Source: Cephalotus follicularis (lineage: Eukaryota; Streptophyta; Magnoliopsida; Oxalidales; Cephalotaceae). From it: 64,000 nucleotides of DNA. Of the stretch, positions 22,351 to 33,480 are shown in pieces (the first letter of the stretch is position 1; the number at the start of each line of letters is the position of its first letter). The DNA lies in contig BDDD01001964.1 of the NCBI GenBank assembly GCA_001972305.1, positions 76,954-140,953 of the forward strand, written 5' to 3'. Under the pieces are notes generated by a model. The model had not been told where the DNA came from. It saw only the letters and a list, made by a program, of their open reading frames with translations, and made no database searches. Position numbers and translations under genes: made by a program.

Positions 22351-23097
22351 AGAATATCAGTCACGTTATGAACTGATAGAGTAACGTGCAAGAGGGAAGG
22401 ATTTAGGATCTTTGCATGCGCCTTGAGGCACGGGAAGGAGACGTGTTGAGCATGCATAATGGCCTCCTGACCTGCATACTGGAGAGGGAAAAAGAATGTG
22501 ACAAATGTTAGTATGCATGCAACCTGCAGGAAGAAGAGAAATGGGACAAAGATGTATGCAGGAAAGGGAATGGGGAAGAGGGAGAGGACACGGGAGTGCT
22601 ATTGATTTCAGAAAGAAAGAGAGTGTTGCATGGCATAAATGCTCCTCCCTTCCCCCACTGTTTCGGTTAAAAACTCCAAAGGAAAGGAAGAGAAGGAAAC
22701 CAGGGAGTGTGAGAAAGAGAGAACCACCATTGTTGAGCTTGATTGGAGCTTAAGACTTGGAGCTCGTGGGTTGCAGTTGCTGAGCGGATCTTGGAGCTAC
22801 TGTGGACAGTTCTAGGACTTAAATAGGTGGACATTCCAGTTCCTAACTTGGAACAACAAGGTAAGGGGAAAGTGATGATCTTATACATGCATTTTGAGTT
22901 TTAAGATAATGAAATGTCATTGATGAATTGCATGTTAATGGATGAATTGAAATCTTTGGATTTGTTGTTGTGACTACTGTGATGTACGGAGTAACCATGC
23001 ATGTGTAATTTACATGAATAATTGAACTGGTTTGTGTAAAAGATGGATTGATAATGGCCTGGCGTGTTAAAACTATGGAGAAAACGTTCTGGGTTGG

Positions 23098-23605
23098 TTA
23101 GATGTCGACGCCTACATAAAGACATCGATGCCTTCGTGTGTGAATGCGACAGACGTCGATGTTTGAGTAAAGACATCGATGCCTTTTCTGGGCATTGTAG
23201 AACATTAGTGTGATGCCTTCGTGTGTGCATGCGAAAGACGTCGATGTCTTGTAAAGACATCGACGCCTATTCTGGGTACTTGTGACAACAGTACTGTGGG
23301 TGGTGAAATGCCTATTTGTGGTTGCATGTTTCCTTCATGAATTGACGTTCTGGTTACATATTCTGATAACCAGTAGCATGCCTTACACTGTGAGAGGATG
23401 AGATTGTCGTATAAAGGTTTAAGGGCCTGATTCTTCCCCCTGGAATCAAGGATTGTGAACTGATACCTCATGGTATCATAAAGACATCGACATCTTTGGA
23501 AACGCATCGATGTCTTTGGTCCAAAAATGCCTGGGAATGACTGTACAAGATGTTGGTGCCTTAGGGAAAGACGTCGACGCCCAGGGGATAAGCGTCGACG
23601 CTTAT
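23098..23605 (+). repeat. CGTCGACG motif cluster 2 in LTR C
   Basis: About a dozen copies, often in pairs separated by TAAAGACATCGA-type spacers: ATGTCGACGCC (23102), GACATCGATGCC, GACGTCGATGTT, GACATCGATGCC, GACGTCGATGTC, GACATCGACGCC, GACATCGACATC, GACGTCGACGCC and AAGCGTCGACGCTTA (23590), which is palindromic over 14 bp. Confidence 0.75.
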
Positions 23606-25532
23606 TCCCCTGTTTTGGAAAGTTTCACTTGAATAGGACCCGTTAGACCCGAAGTGACCTTAGAAACGATCCTAGATGCATTCAGAGCATATGGTTGCAT
23701 TGTTACTGAACTGTGAATTGAATTGTGGTCGATTGCTAAAAGTGTTAACCATTTTGAAAAGCTTGCATGATTATTATAATCATTTATTGTACGAAAATGT
23801 ATATTTTCCAAATATATATATTTTCAAATGACTGGGAAAGTATTTTCCAAAGATGGTGAAATGTTTAAAGGATTGGTCATACAATCGAACTGTATTGTTT
23901 TAAGTTTTATAACTTATCACAACCTGAAAACGGAGTAATATATTTTAAACAAATATATTTGATCAAGTAATTATGTTTCATTGCTTGACTTGTACTGTAC
24001 GGTGTTTGTGCTTGTTGATTATTAGCCGCTGGGCTAGTAACCTGTTGATTGTTTAGCCGTCATGCTGAGCTACCTGTACGGAGGACTTGCCTCAAACCGT
24101 TTGCAAACGGTAATGGGGTAAGAGTGCATGACGTTGGGGCCAGGAGGTGGTGATGGTCGTGACGTATTGTTTGTCTGGTTCCTTTTGGGACATACTTACT
24201 GCTTGTGTTGATATAGCCTTATGAGGTTATATCTGTACTGTGAACATGCATATACCTTTACATATGTATATACTGAGATATATATACTACTATATATATA
24301 TATATATACTGTACTGCATCATGATACATTCATTCATGATACTCATTGTCATATACCTCGAACTGTATTTATGAGTTCATTCACTTAGCTGAGTGAGGAC
24401 AAAGGCTAATCCCCTACTGTAACAGATTGATGGAGTGGGACTTGATATGGAGCACGCAAGGAGACTTAAGGAGAAGACTGGATTGTTTATCTTTTTATGT
24501 CGTCTGGATTAATGAACAATGATTTTGATAATTGAATTATTGTAAGATGGGATACTATATCTGTCATGTATTGATGGGTACCGTGATTTGTTTCATTTCG
24601 TACTGTATTATCATGCTCCGTTTATGGGCGATCGACTTTGATGTTGAGTTTTTGTATAAACTTTATGGGTATCACGTAGTATGGGATGCGTGATACATAT
24701 TCAATTTCAGCTTATTTCATGTTATTGCTTTCGCTATCGAAAGTTTTTGTTTATTCATAAAATCGCATAAGCTGGATATTATTGTGTTGGTTGCCTTTAC
24801 TGCTTTAATGTTGTCTTGATGTGGAAACGGGGTGTGACACAAAATAGAAGTTAGGATTTATATAAATATCCTACTTACTATCTCTTAACAAAGCATGAGA
24901 CATTGAGTGCGATACACTCTTAGTCCATCTTAATGTTATCAGTTAGTGTGTGTGACACACTAAGGCTAATTTTTGCCCTCCAACCTGTGAGAAAGAGAGA
25001 GAATGAGAGGGAGAAGTCTTCTTCATCTTCCTTCTCCATTTCCTCCATTAGAGAGAGCTTAAGATACCAAAAGCAGCTAGCAATCTTAGCTTCTACTAAA
25101 ATCCTCTCTTAGTGTGGTTTATCTCAAGAGGTGATCTACTCTGGTCACTCATCATCTTCACATCTTTTTTGGCCAAAAATCTTGGGAGCTTTTGGTGATC
25201 TTGGAGCTTCCATTTTTTTTTGGTGGTGGTGGACTTGAAGAGGTTGTGATCTTGGAGCCTTTTAAGACATCACAACAATTGAATCATCCTTTTCTAAAGG
25301 AAGGAGATTTGGTTAACTAGGGTAAGCTAACCCTAATTTCTCTTCCCTTTTTTTATGTTTAATTAATGCAAATTAATGGAGATCCTTGGCTTAGAAACAT
25401 AGTTTAATAATCTTATGGGATAAGATATTTATGTAATCAAAAGAATTTTTTATTTTAAGGCCTCGTAGTTTCGGCCCCCTTGCCCTAATTTTATTAAAAT
25501 ACCATGCTTCTGTAAGCTATGTTTCCATCAAT

Positions 25533-25545
25533 TGGTATCAAAGCC
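25533..25545 (+). other. Copia2 primer-binding site
   Basis: TGGTATCAAAGCC, one mismatch from the initiator-Met PBS consensus, 2 bp after the LTR end. Confidence 0.8.
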
Positions 25546-27306
25546 ATCCATTAGTTCCTTAATTGGAGTTTGGATTTGATATGGAATGTGTTTGTTGCTC
25601 CAATTTTTTGGTTCACAATTTGGGGTTTTGGCATCAAAAATTTTTGGTCACTTTTTGTTTTGATAATGTGAGATTGTTTGATGTTATTTATTGTGGTTTG
25701 ATTATGGTTATGGTGCCATTGCTTGGGGATGAAACCATCATAAAAACCTTACTTTGGGAATGCCAATTTTAACCTGTTATGCTGTCGAAATTTTGTTGGG
25801 ATGTCGTAACAAAATAGTAATAAATTTGGGAACCAAATTATGCCTAAAAGTGCGTAAATTTTCTGCACTTGTTAGCACATTTTGGTGTTCCAATTGACAA
25901 CTACTTTGTGCATACCATTTGGTTTGCAAAATTGGCTAGGAGCTATGGAAATTGCCATGAGCTTCAAGTAGTATATAAGATGTAAAATTAAAGTACAATT
26001 TGCATAAATGTTAAGTGTATGCCATTTGGAGGTAACACTTTTGCACTAAGTAAAATTCACTTGTACATGCCCTAAGTAATGATGGGATCAAAAATATCAT
26101 AACATGAAAAGGGTTGGGAACCAAGGTTTGCATAAAACATCAAATAGGGTTATGGGATAATCAAAATCACATTTGACTAGAAAATGTTTTCAAAACTAAA
26201 ATGCACAAGATTATATACACATTCTAAATTAAATGGTACTATTTTAATGCACTAATATATATATATATATAGTTTTTACATGATGGTTGGTTATGGGTTA
26301 GACCAATGAGATTGGATGTATGGTGAATGTTTTCTATTTTATTTATGGTTGAATGTAGTGTAATAAGGGACTTGCATGTCTCATCTCCTTTCACATTCTT
26401 TTGTAATCTCTTTTCCCCTTTATTGTATTCTTTCTTTATTAATACAAAGGCAATGTAATTTATATTTATATGGGAAATATTTTATGTAAATTGTAAAGTG
26501 GATGCCTTGGAGGATGAAGAACACGAGAGAGGAAGATTACAAGACATTCAAGACCCATGATGTATGGGATACATACCATGTAATAGAATAGTAAACTCAC
26601 CAAGGTTTGAGACCTAATAATTCACTACGTTAGTTCTAGTGAATTATTCTAGAAAAGTCCATAACCAAACGATGTAGATAGTTATAGGATAATTATCTAG
26701 GATGCATAATATGTGTTCCATATACAAGAAAACCGTCTTTGCATGTAAGCCGTAAAAAAATGATGAGACTGGAACCTTCCAAAATCAAATTAATATTAAG
26801 TTGTAAACGTCATGGGCACTGGATTATGCTTGTACATAGCCTTCCACCTTTGGGGCTTATGGGATATATTTTAGGGATTTGATTTGTTACACTGCATGCA
26901 AGATCTTTATCCACGGGGCATTTCATAAGTGCTATGAACATGGGATGTTCAACATGTGATGATTTGTATAGTTCACTTTGTTGCACTGCATGCAAGAGTT
27001 GAACTATGCTCTTTAGTCCCATGTTAGTGGGTGAGTTGTGACTTAACCAAAATTCTATTGACTTGTTGCACTGCATGCAAGGTCAAACTGAATTTGGAAG
27101 CTGAAAATTATTAGGAATTGCTTATGTGTATAAGATGCATATAAGGAAAACTGGCAAGATAGCCTACCTATCAAAGGTGAAACAACTTGTTGCACTGCAT
27201 GCAAGGTTGTATCACCCGAAATAGATCCCGATACCCACTAGGAAGTGAGGCTTCCCAAATTCCACTATTGGAGGTGCGGGATATGATTAGAATAGTGGGA
27301 GAAATC
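25546..27306 (+). other. Copia2 untranslated leader
   Basis: A long leader without a supported ORF; the 69-codon frame at 25563-25772 has no family resemblance. It resumes at 29927-30017 after solo LTR D. Its 3' part carries four spaced copies of a TTGCACTGCATGCAAGG element. A leader of about 1.9 kb is long for a copia element. Confidence 0.6.
26886..27206 (+). repeat. Spaced repeat with palindromic GCATGC core
   Basis: Four copies of (T)TGCACTGCATGCAAG(G) at about 26886, 26981, 27066 and 27190, separated by unrelated sequence of about 70-105 bp. GCATGC is a palindrome, and CTGCATGCAAG is conserved in all four while the spacers are not similar. Confidence 0.75.
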
Positions 27307-28054
27307 ATTATTGTCACACCTCGTTCTTAAAACAACACTTGGATCATGGAAATTAATACAACATTCAGCTTATAAGAAAACACGAAAAATTTATAAACTT
27401 TCCAGACATATAAATAGTGCGGAAGCATTTATCAATAAGCCAAATTTAACTATGTATCACGCATCCCATACTACGCAATACCAACATTTAACGATAATAC
27501 AATACCAACATGTTAATTGCCCACAACGGAGCATGATCAATATCCAGTACAACAACCATCAATACATAAATCCAATACAGTTATCCAATTTATTACAATG
27601 ATATCTTCCTCAAAAGAAAAACAAAACCATCTCTGCGTCGCCTCCCCATGCTTGAACGGCGTCAAGTCAACTGCATCAATCTGAAATTGATAGGGTTAGC
27701 CGAAACCACTGGCTAAGTAGAGAAAACATAAAAGTACCTTGGGGACAGCGATAACATATGTCATGAAATGAATGCATTCATGATACATACACAATATATA
27801 CATATACATATATATGTATCTAACAATAGGCAAACAACCATGCCACACAATCCACGTGCATCGAGGCAAACCGGCACAAAGTGAGGAAAGCTCGACCACT
27901 CAAAGATGTTAACCGGCCAAGGCTAGGAATGCACGAGGGCTGACCGTCCAAGGCTAAGAACAACATCCCACAAGCAAACAGGCCAACCTGGCCCCGAGAT
28001 AGGAAAGTTGGCGGGCAAAACGTCTCGTGGTACTGGGATCAGTCCATAAATACA

Positions 28055-28350
28055 ATTTCAAGTAGTTATACGTAATATCGCTTAAAATAGCACAAAATAC
28101 ATTTTCAAGTAGTTATATAAAATAACGGTTGAAATACTGTAAAATACATTTTCAAGTAGTTATATAAAATAACGCTTGAAATACCACAAAATAAATTTTC
28201 AAGTAGTTATATAAAATAACGCTTGAAATACTACATTTGTTCAAAATGTAATCCAAAATCTGTTTCAAGTAATTATATGTAATAACGCTTGAAATACATT
28301 TATATATACTTGTTGAAGATATATAAAACAAATCCTTTTCAAGTAATTTA
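28055..28350 (-). repeat. 47-bp tandem repeat in LTR D
   Basis: Four to five imperfect units with a 47-bp period (starts near 28055, 28102, 28149, 28196). Each contains TTTCAAGTAGTTATATAAAATAACGCTTGAAAT, in which CAAG and CTTG face each other, so each unit could fold into a short stem. Confidence 0.75.
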
Positions 28351-28434
28351 TATGCCATAAAGTACTTGTCATAACATATTCACTCAAATATCTATCAATC
28401 CATAGCCATATGCAGGCAAACATATGCTCAGAAT

Positions 28435-28905
28435 GTAGACTGTGTCAACACCTAACTCTAGATGTCAACGTGTACGCATCCTGTGCTCCAAAACGAAATC
28501 AGTCTCTTTTGGCGTCAACGTATACCACATACGCGTTAACGTGTAAGTATTTCTCTTAAGCGTTACTGTCTATTTTAGGCGTCAACGTGTATGGTAGCCC
28601 ACTCAGGCATCAACACGTGCTATAGGCGTCAGTACGTGAAACAATTCCTTTAGGCGTCAACGTCCTCTCTAGGCGTCAACGTGCATGGCAACCCACTCAG
28701 GCGCCAACATTCGCTGTAGGCGTCAACCCAAACCCTAGGCGTCAACGTTAATAGCACACAGTGTCTGGTAGACACTTTAGGCGTTAACGTGTTCTTTTGG
28801 CGTCAATGCCTTAAGGTAAGGAACCTTAGGCGCCAACGCATCGTGTGTTCTCTTCTCTCATACAACAAGCCATGGCGTCGATGCGCACCCATGGCATCGA
28901 TGTCT
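28435..28905 (-). repeat. CGTCAACG motif cluster 2 in LTR D
   Basis: About 15 copies, mostly GGCGTCAACGT(G), with variants ACGCGTTAACGTG, GGCGCCAACG, GGCGTCAACCC, TGGCGTCGATGCG and TGGCATCGATGTC. The spacing is irregular, 15-40 bp. Confidence 0.75.
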
Positions 28906-29554
28906 GTGAGACCTTAATAGTGTCTCTTTCGTTGCAAACCGTAACCATGTCCCAAAACAATGGTTCCAAGCAAACAACACATGCAATGTTCAATTCATAA
29001 TCACCAAAAACAGTATAACAGGTTATCATTCAAGACAAAGCACAAGCCACCCTTCATGCTTTCATCAAACAACTCTTATTATAACTAAACTCAAAACACG
29101 GTTATGTGATCCCTACCTCTGATTCCAAGTTAGGAATCGAAGTCTACCCCTTCAAGCTTTACCAACCAGTGGCTTCCAAGCTCCCAGGTTCAGCGTAGAA
29201 GGTCCAAGTTCAAGCTCAGCCCCACTCTTGGTTCGAGCCTCCAAGCTTCCAGGTCCAACCATGGAGAAACGATCTCTCCTTCTCCCTTTTCCTCTCTTGT
29301 TTATTACGGTTTCTCTCCTTCTCTCACAGTGCGGGCAGAAGAAGGTGAAGGTGAGAGGTATCTCTCTCTCCTTTTTCCCGCATTCATGGTGCCTAGCGCC
29401 TTCCTCTCTTCTTCTTCTCTCTGGCGACATGACAGCCATCAATCACTTCTCCCTTCCTTTATGTCAATGTAGAGCATGGGGAAGAGTTAAAGCGCCTTAC
29501 ACTTCTCTTCCACGCGTCTTATGTCAGTGTTTTGTCTTACTTCACCGCCAGTCT

Positions 29555-29765
29555 TTGGCGTCAACGTCCACGATACGCATCGATGCGTTGACTATTCCCT
29601 TTGGTGCTAACAGGCTCCACGAACTGCGTTAACGCCTACCTTCTTATTCTCCCAATCGATGGCATTGACGCCATCTCTTGGCATTGACGCCTTAAGGCAC
29701 GGATCCTTAAGCGTCTCATTATTCCTTAGCGTTGACGATGTCTCTTGGCGTCGACGCCCAAGCGC
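29555..29765 (-). repeat. CGTCGACG motif cluster 1 in LTR D
   Basis: Copies include GGCGTCAACGTCC, GCATCGATGCGTTGAC, GCGTTAACGCC, GGCATTGACGCC (twice), GCGTTGACGATG and GGCGTCGACGCCC (29749). On the minus strand this cluster lies 150-370 bp after the LTR start, in the probable U3. Confidence 0.72.
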
Positions 29766-29926
29766 CCTTTTTCGTTTATTTCTCCAACTCAAAAATGTTT
29801 CTTTAACACCTTTTGTTGAAATTCAATATAACAAGTTGGAAATCCATAATTCTCATTAATTCATCATAGAATTACAAGGGAAGTTACAGTAATACATTTA
29901 ATGGAAATTTCGGGCGTTACAATTAT

Positions 29927-30017
29927 AAACTAAATACCAAGTCTAATGATTTAATTAACCAATTACTAAAACTAAATAATCTGCTAATGTTTTCATTTTA
30001 TTTATTTATTTCAGATT
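29927..30017 (+). other. End of Copia2 leader with splice-acceptor-like tract
   Basis: Between solo LTRs D and A. It ends TTTATTTATTTATTTCAG and ATTGTAAT, which leads directly to the gag start at 32654. The T-rich tract plus CAG resembles a plant 3' splice site; that is a resemblance only. Confidence 0.45.
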
Positions 30018-30289
30018 GTAATTGTCAAGACCCGTTCCCGCTCTGCTATGGGACACGTGTCCTGTCGGGGATGGCACTCCTTGCCAACAACCCTCTCAAA
30101 TTAAAACTGCCTGAGAAGCCATCTCAAGACTCCCCAGGGACCTATCGAGCAAAAAGCCCGAGGAGAAAGACTGGGCTGGGCGCGCAGCTAAAGGGACAAC
30201 AGGGGCAGGGGATCCGACTCCTCTCCTGCTTGTGCCCCCCCAACACTACATAACCAAAGCTCCAAACGCGCCGCATCACTTATGCTCGA

Positions 30290-30500
30290 GGAGAACACCC
30301 ACGTGCTCCTCGCATGATCACTTAACATAACATGCCCGGGGAGAGAGCCACGTGCACCGCACCTGCTCACTTAAACACCAGCGAACAAAACATACCCGGG
30401 GAGAGAGCCAGGGCTGACGCGCAAGACCCTAACACCCGGGGAGACATGCACGCACGCCTCACATGCTCACTTAAACTCCCCTGGGGACACGCACCATGTC
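30290..30500 (-). repeat. CCCGGGGAGA-type repeats in LTR A
   Basis: Three to four imperfect units of about 60 bp, each with CCCGGGGAGAGAGCCA or CCCGGGGAGACATG followed by GCTCACTTAAAC. It is GC-rich compared with its surroundings. Confidence 0.6.
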
Positions 30501-31724
30501 CCCCGACACCCCTGCTCAACTAACCACAACAACAAAATGCACAGCATAACTTAAGGCACTATCATCAACCTATGCCCGTCCCGGGCCTTCGTCCAACAAG
30601 CCTTCCCTGGAATTTACCCGTGGACTCCTGCCTCCACGGGTAAAACTCTATAAACATAAAAGATCCACCTGGCCTTAACAACTCTTCCTCGCTAAGCTAG
30701 CCCAGGGACTCTCTAGCTCCCTGGCCAGACCTGGGATCACAAAACTCAAAATATGAAAGATCCATGAAATCACAAGATAAACACATCTATAAACTCAAAA
30801 GATCCATAAACATTCTTGAAAGTATCAAAACATTACATATATGATCCTTGGCATACATACACTGCCTTCCCTGGCAGGCAAAAGAATAACACATCCTTAT
30901 ACAAAAGAAGAGTTCACAGCTACACTACTACAAAAAGGGGGAAACCCAAAGGAATGCCCAATGCTATGCAATGCTAAACGCCCGTGCTGACGTTCCAAGA
31001 TGCTGAGCTCAAAAACTACCTTGCTAAGCTATCTACTGCTGAGCTGGAGCGTCTCCTCCGGCTGGCTGTTCGGCAAAATAATCTGTGAGGGGATTAGTCT
31101 AACTGACTAAGTGACTGGGAATAAAGAATCCTCTGGTGCATCCATAAAAAGGAATGCGCTGAAGAAAATCTTACCATGAGCATGAATAACTATCCCAACT
31201 GGGGAAAAGACTGTAAACAACATATATCTCATGGCATACAATAAGGAAAAGCTCAAAGTACTTGAAAAACTTACTCTTTTCTCTGCTTAGCTGATTCTAG
31301 ACTGTTCATGAAAGCTGAAATAAACTTAAGAATACAACTGATTAAAAGAAAGAGATCTAAAAAGAACTGGGGTCCTTCCCGGCTAAACACCCGAGGAGAA
31401 CAACTAAGCTAGAACAGGTTTTTCTTTGTTGTGCTTGCTTGCTGCTGATTACATAATATACTTGCCAACTTATAGTGGCCTGGGTTGATCTGGTTTTTGG
31501 CCTAAGTCAGGCTGGGCAGCTTACCTGCCGACCCATCTGTTGTTTTGGCATAAGCCGGGCTAGGCAGCTTACCTGCCGACCCATCTGTTCTTTGCTTACT
31601 ACTTCACTGAATGCTGGGCTGGGGACTAAAAGTCCCGATGACAAGGTCCTCCTCTAGAAAACCTACTAAAAGGCTCTACATACTACTATATCTAATAACT
31701 TAGCTCACCTGTACTCAAACCCTA

Positions 31725-31985
31725 CACATTGTCCTAGCAACAATGCAAGGTGATCCAGGTATGGAACCCAGGGATAGACTCACTCAACTTGTCATCCTAT
31801 GATGATAGGCTAAGGAGGAAGGAGCTTGTACACATGTGCTCAGCTGTGCTCACCCTGTACACTGTCCTAGCCACAATGTAAGGAGATCCAGGTAGGACCT
31901 GGGGGCAGACTCGCTCAACAACCCATCATAGACAATAGGTACGCTGAGGAGGGGGGTGAACACGTACACATTATCTCATCCGAAG
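31725..31985 (-). repeat. ~120-bp tandem duplication in LTR A
   Basis: Two imperfect copies beginning CCCTACACATTGTCCTAGC and CCCTGTACACTGTCCTAGCC, each with AATG(C/T)AAGG(T/A)GATCCAGGTA and a GACTC(A/G)CTCAAC block. The truncated LTR at 54505-56681 has a corresponding pair at about 55725-55985. Confidence 0.65.
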
Positions 31986-32653
31986 ATGAGCGATATACAT
32001 AACATCTTTTCTTGCTCTGGGTAACACTCCACTCTGAAGGAATGGCTAACTTAAAACGTTAGGGAAAACAACTTCCCATCTAAACTCACTTACTCATAAC
32101 TGAAGTTGAAGAGAAGGAATTCTCAAGAAAATAAGATGAACAATAAAATGCTTAAAAGAAAGGATGTCCCACTCACAGTTCTTGCTACTTCCTTGGACAC
32201 TAACATCCCTTCTTTTCTGCTACTCTCTTACTCTGGTTGGACTGCTTCCTTCCTTGTCCTTGTCTGCTTCTTCTACTGCTGCGCTCGGAAAGTTTCAACT
32301 TCTACTGGTCCAGGCGCAAGAATGAGAAAGAAGAAGAAGAAAACTAGAACTCTCTCTCTCTAAAACTCTCTCTCTAATCTGCAGAAGCTAGAAGAAAGGA
32401 TGACAAAATCTCAAGATATATCCACACTACTCCCAACTTAAGCCGTCTTTTGTCTTGGAAGTTGGAATCTTCCTTAAGAAACTTTGCTTAAAATTCCTTC
32501 AACTTCCACATATCTCACTTAAACCTTGGCTTAACATATCCTTCTCTTATCCATAATTACACATAAGCCCAAACATAAAGAAACTCATATCATACATCAT
32601 AAAAAAAAAAAAGAGAACTCTTAAACTCCAAAAAGGTACGGGGTATTACAGTA

Positions 32654-33480
32654 ATGGCCATGAATACACCACAGACACACATACTTGACACAAAGTTTGA
32701 TGGCTCAAATTACTTGGATTGGCTAAGAAACCTTAAGCTTGTGCTTACTCCTCTTAAAATAGCTTATGTCCTTCACAAAGCACCCCCTACACTAGATGAA
32801 ACTAAGTCACTGAAGAGAAAGCCACTGTGAAACAATGACATCAAGACGATGAGCTGACATTGTGTTATATGATGTGATCTATTACATCAGAGTTATGGTG
32901 TCAATATCGGAAGCGAGAGAGCGTTGCTGCTATTATGACACATCTGTTTGACTCCTATGATGTCGAGAGCAGAGCTGCTCGTTTCCAGATCTCACGTCAT
33001 CTTTTCAGTTGTAGGATGACTGAGGGATCTTTGGTCTAGGAACGCGGACTGAAGATGTTGGATCTCATTGAGTAGCTGGAAAGGCTCGGTGTTGTTATGG
33101 ATGTGGATCTTTACAGAGATCTCATACTCCAGTCCCTCCCTAATTCCTACTCCCAGTTCATCATGTAGTTCTATACAAATAAGATGGATCCTTCATACCC
33201 TAAACTTATTGCTATGTTAAAGACTGCTGAGACTAGCACGGAAAAGCCTAAGGAACAGGTCTCATTCGTTGACTTACCCTCTTCTTTGTGGCATGAAGTA
33301 GAGAAACCAAAGCATACTGTGATATTCACTGCCGATGCCGAGAGTAGTCAAGGAGCCGCATGTTTCTACTGCAGGAAACTTGGACTCTACGATTATGCCT
33401 GCAGTTCTTTTCTGGCTACCCAGGACTCACCTCGGGGAGGTATGTCTCATATATTCATGATTGAACTAAACCTTGCTTAC
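32654..33480 (+). pseudogene. Copia2 gag remnant
   Basis: ATGGCCATG at 32654 opens a frame with KFDGSNYLDWLRNLKLVL (a typical copia Gag N-terminus), then LKIAYVLHKAP, then a stop at about 32828. The middle is broken by stops and shifts. From 33184 the frame includes the zinc-knuckle region CFYCRKLGLYDYAC; the His of C-X2-C-X4-H-X4-C appears to be Leu, so metal binding is doubtful. Copia Gag packages element RNA in cytoplasmic particles. The start choice is supported by the matching leader on the far side of solo LTR A. Confidence 0.85.

Larger units (their letters stand above)
21993..24839 (+). mobile_element. Gypsy solo LTR C (plus)
   Basis: Begins (A/T)GTAACGCCCGGG and ends GGGGTGTGACA, with the termini of the gypsy LTRs in this window (first T apparently mutated to A). 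About 2.85 kb, with no internal region adjoining. I see no matching 5-bp TSD (ATAAG against CAAAA), so either the ends have decayed or it formed by recombination between two elements. It carries two CGTCGACG clusters (22185-22350, 23098-23605). The ORFs inside are not supported. Confidence 0.72.
20733..25530 (+). mobile_element. Copia2 5' LTR, interrupted by solo LTR C
   Basis: Starts TGCTAGAG (compare TGTTAGAG in Copia1 and Copia3) and ends TTTCCATCA directly before the PBS. Without the insert at 21993-24839 it is about 1.95 kb, close to Copia3's LTR. The block at 20920-21010 corresponds to 35430-35510 of Copia3 and 1725-1790 of Copia1. The start position is set by resemblance, not by a second copy. 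Confidence 0.65.
27312..29921 (-). mobile_element. Gypsy solo LTR D (minus)
   Basis: On the minus strand it starts TGTAACGCCCGAAATTTCC (29921) and ends GAGGTGTGACA (27312), 2610 bp. Perfect TSD ATTAT at 27307-27311 and 29922-29926. The solo structure with an intact TSD indicates LTR-LTR recombination of a full element that had inserted in the Copia2 leader. It shares a TCCAAGTTAGGAATCGAA block with LTRs of Gypsy E, so the two families are related. Confidence 0.9.
30023..32650 (-). mobile_element. Gypsy-type solo LTR A (minus)
   Basis: On the minus strand it starts TGTAATACCCCGTACC (32650) and ends GGGTCTTGACA (30023), 2628 bp. Perfect TSD GTAAT at 30018-30022 and 32651-32655. It sits at the start codon of Copia2 gag. 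A truncated relative is at 54505-56681. It has no CGTCGACG cluster. Internal repeats are at 30290-30500 and 31725-31985. The ORFs at 29987-30523 and 32106-32363 are chance frames. Confidence 0.9.

Noticed and set aside
22505..22753. 82-codon ORF rich in Arg and Lys
   Set aside because: Inside LTR C in the purine-rich region near the probable transcription start; no similarity to known proteins.
21993..24839. A perfect target-site duplication for solo LTR C
   Set aside because: The 5-bp flanks (ATAAG and CAAAA) do not match and the first base of the LTR is altered; I do not claim a TSD.
25563..25772. 69-codon ORF right after the Copia2 primer-binding site as a possible leader protein
   Set aside because: It has no resemblance to Gag or other element proteins, and its Phe/Cys-rich composition follows the T-rich leader.
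29228..29632. 134-codon plus-strand ORF with a signal-peptide-like start
   Set aside because: It lies within solo LTR D, antisense to the element and partly over a motif cluster. The opposite strand is equally open, and the hydrophobic start comes from a CT-rich tract.
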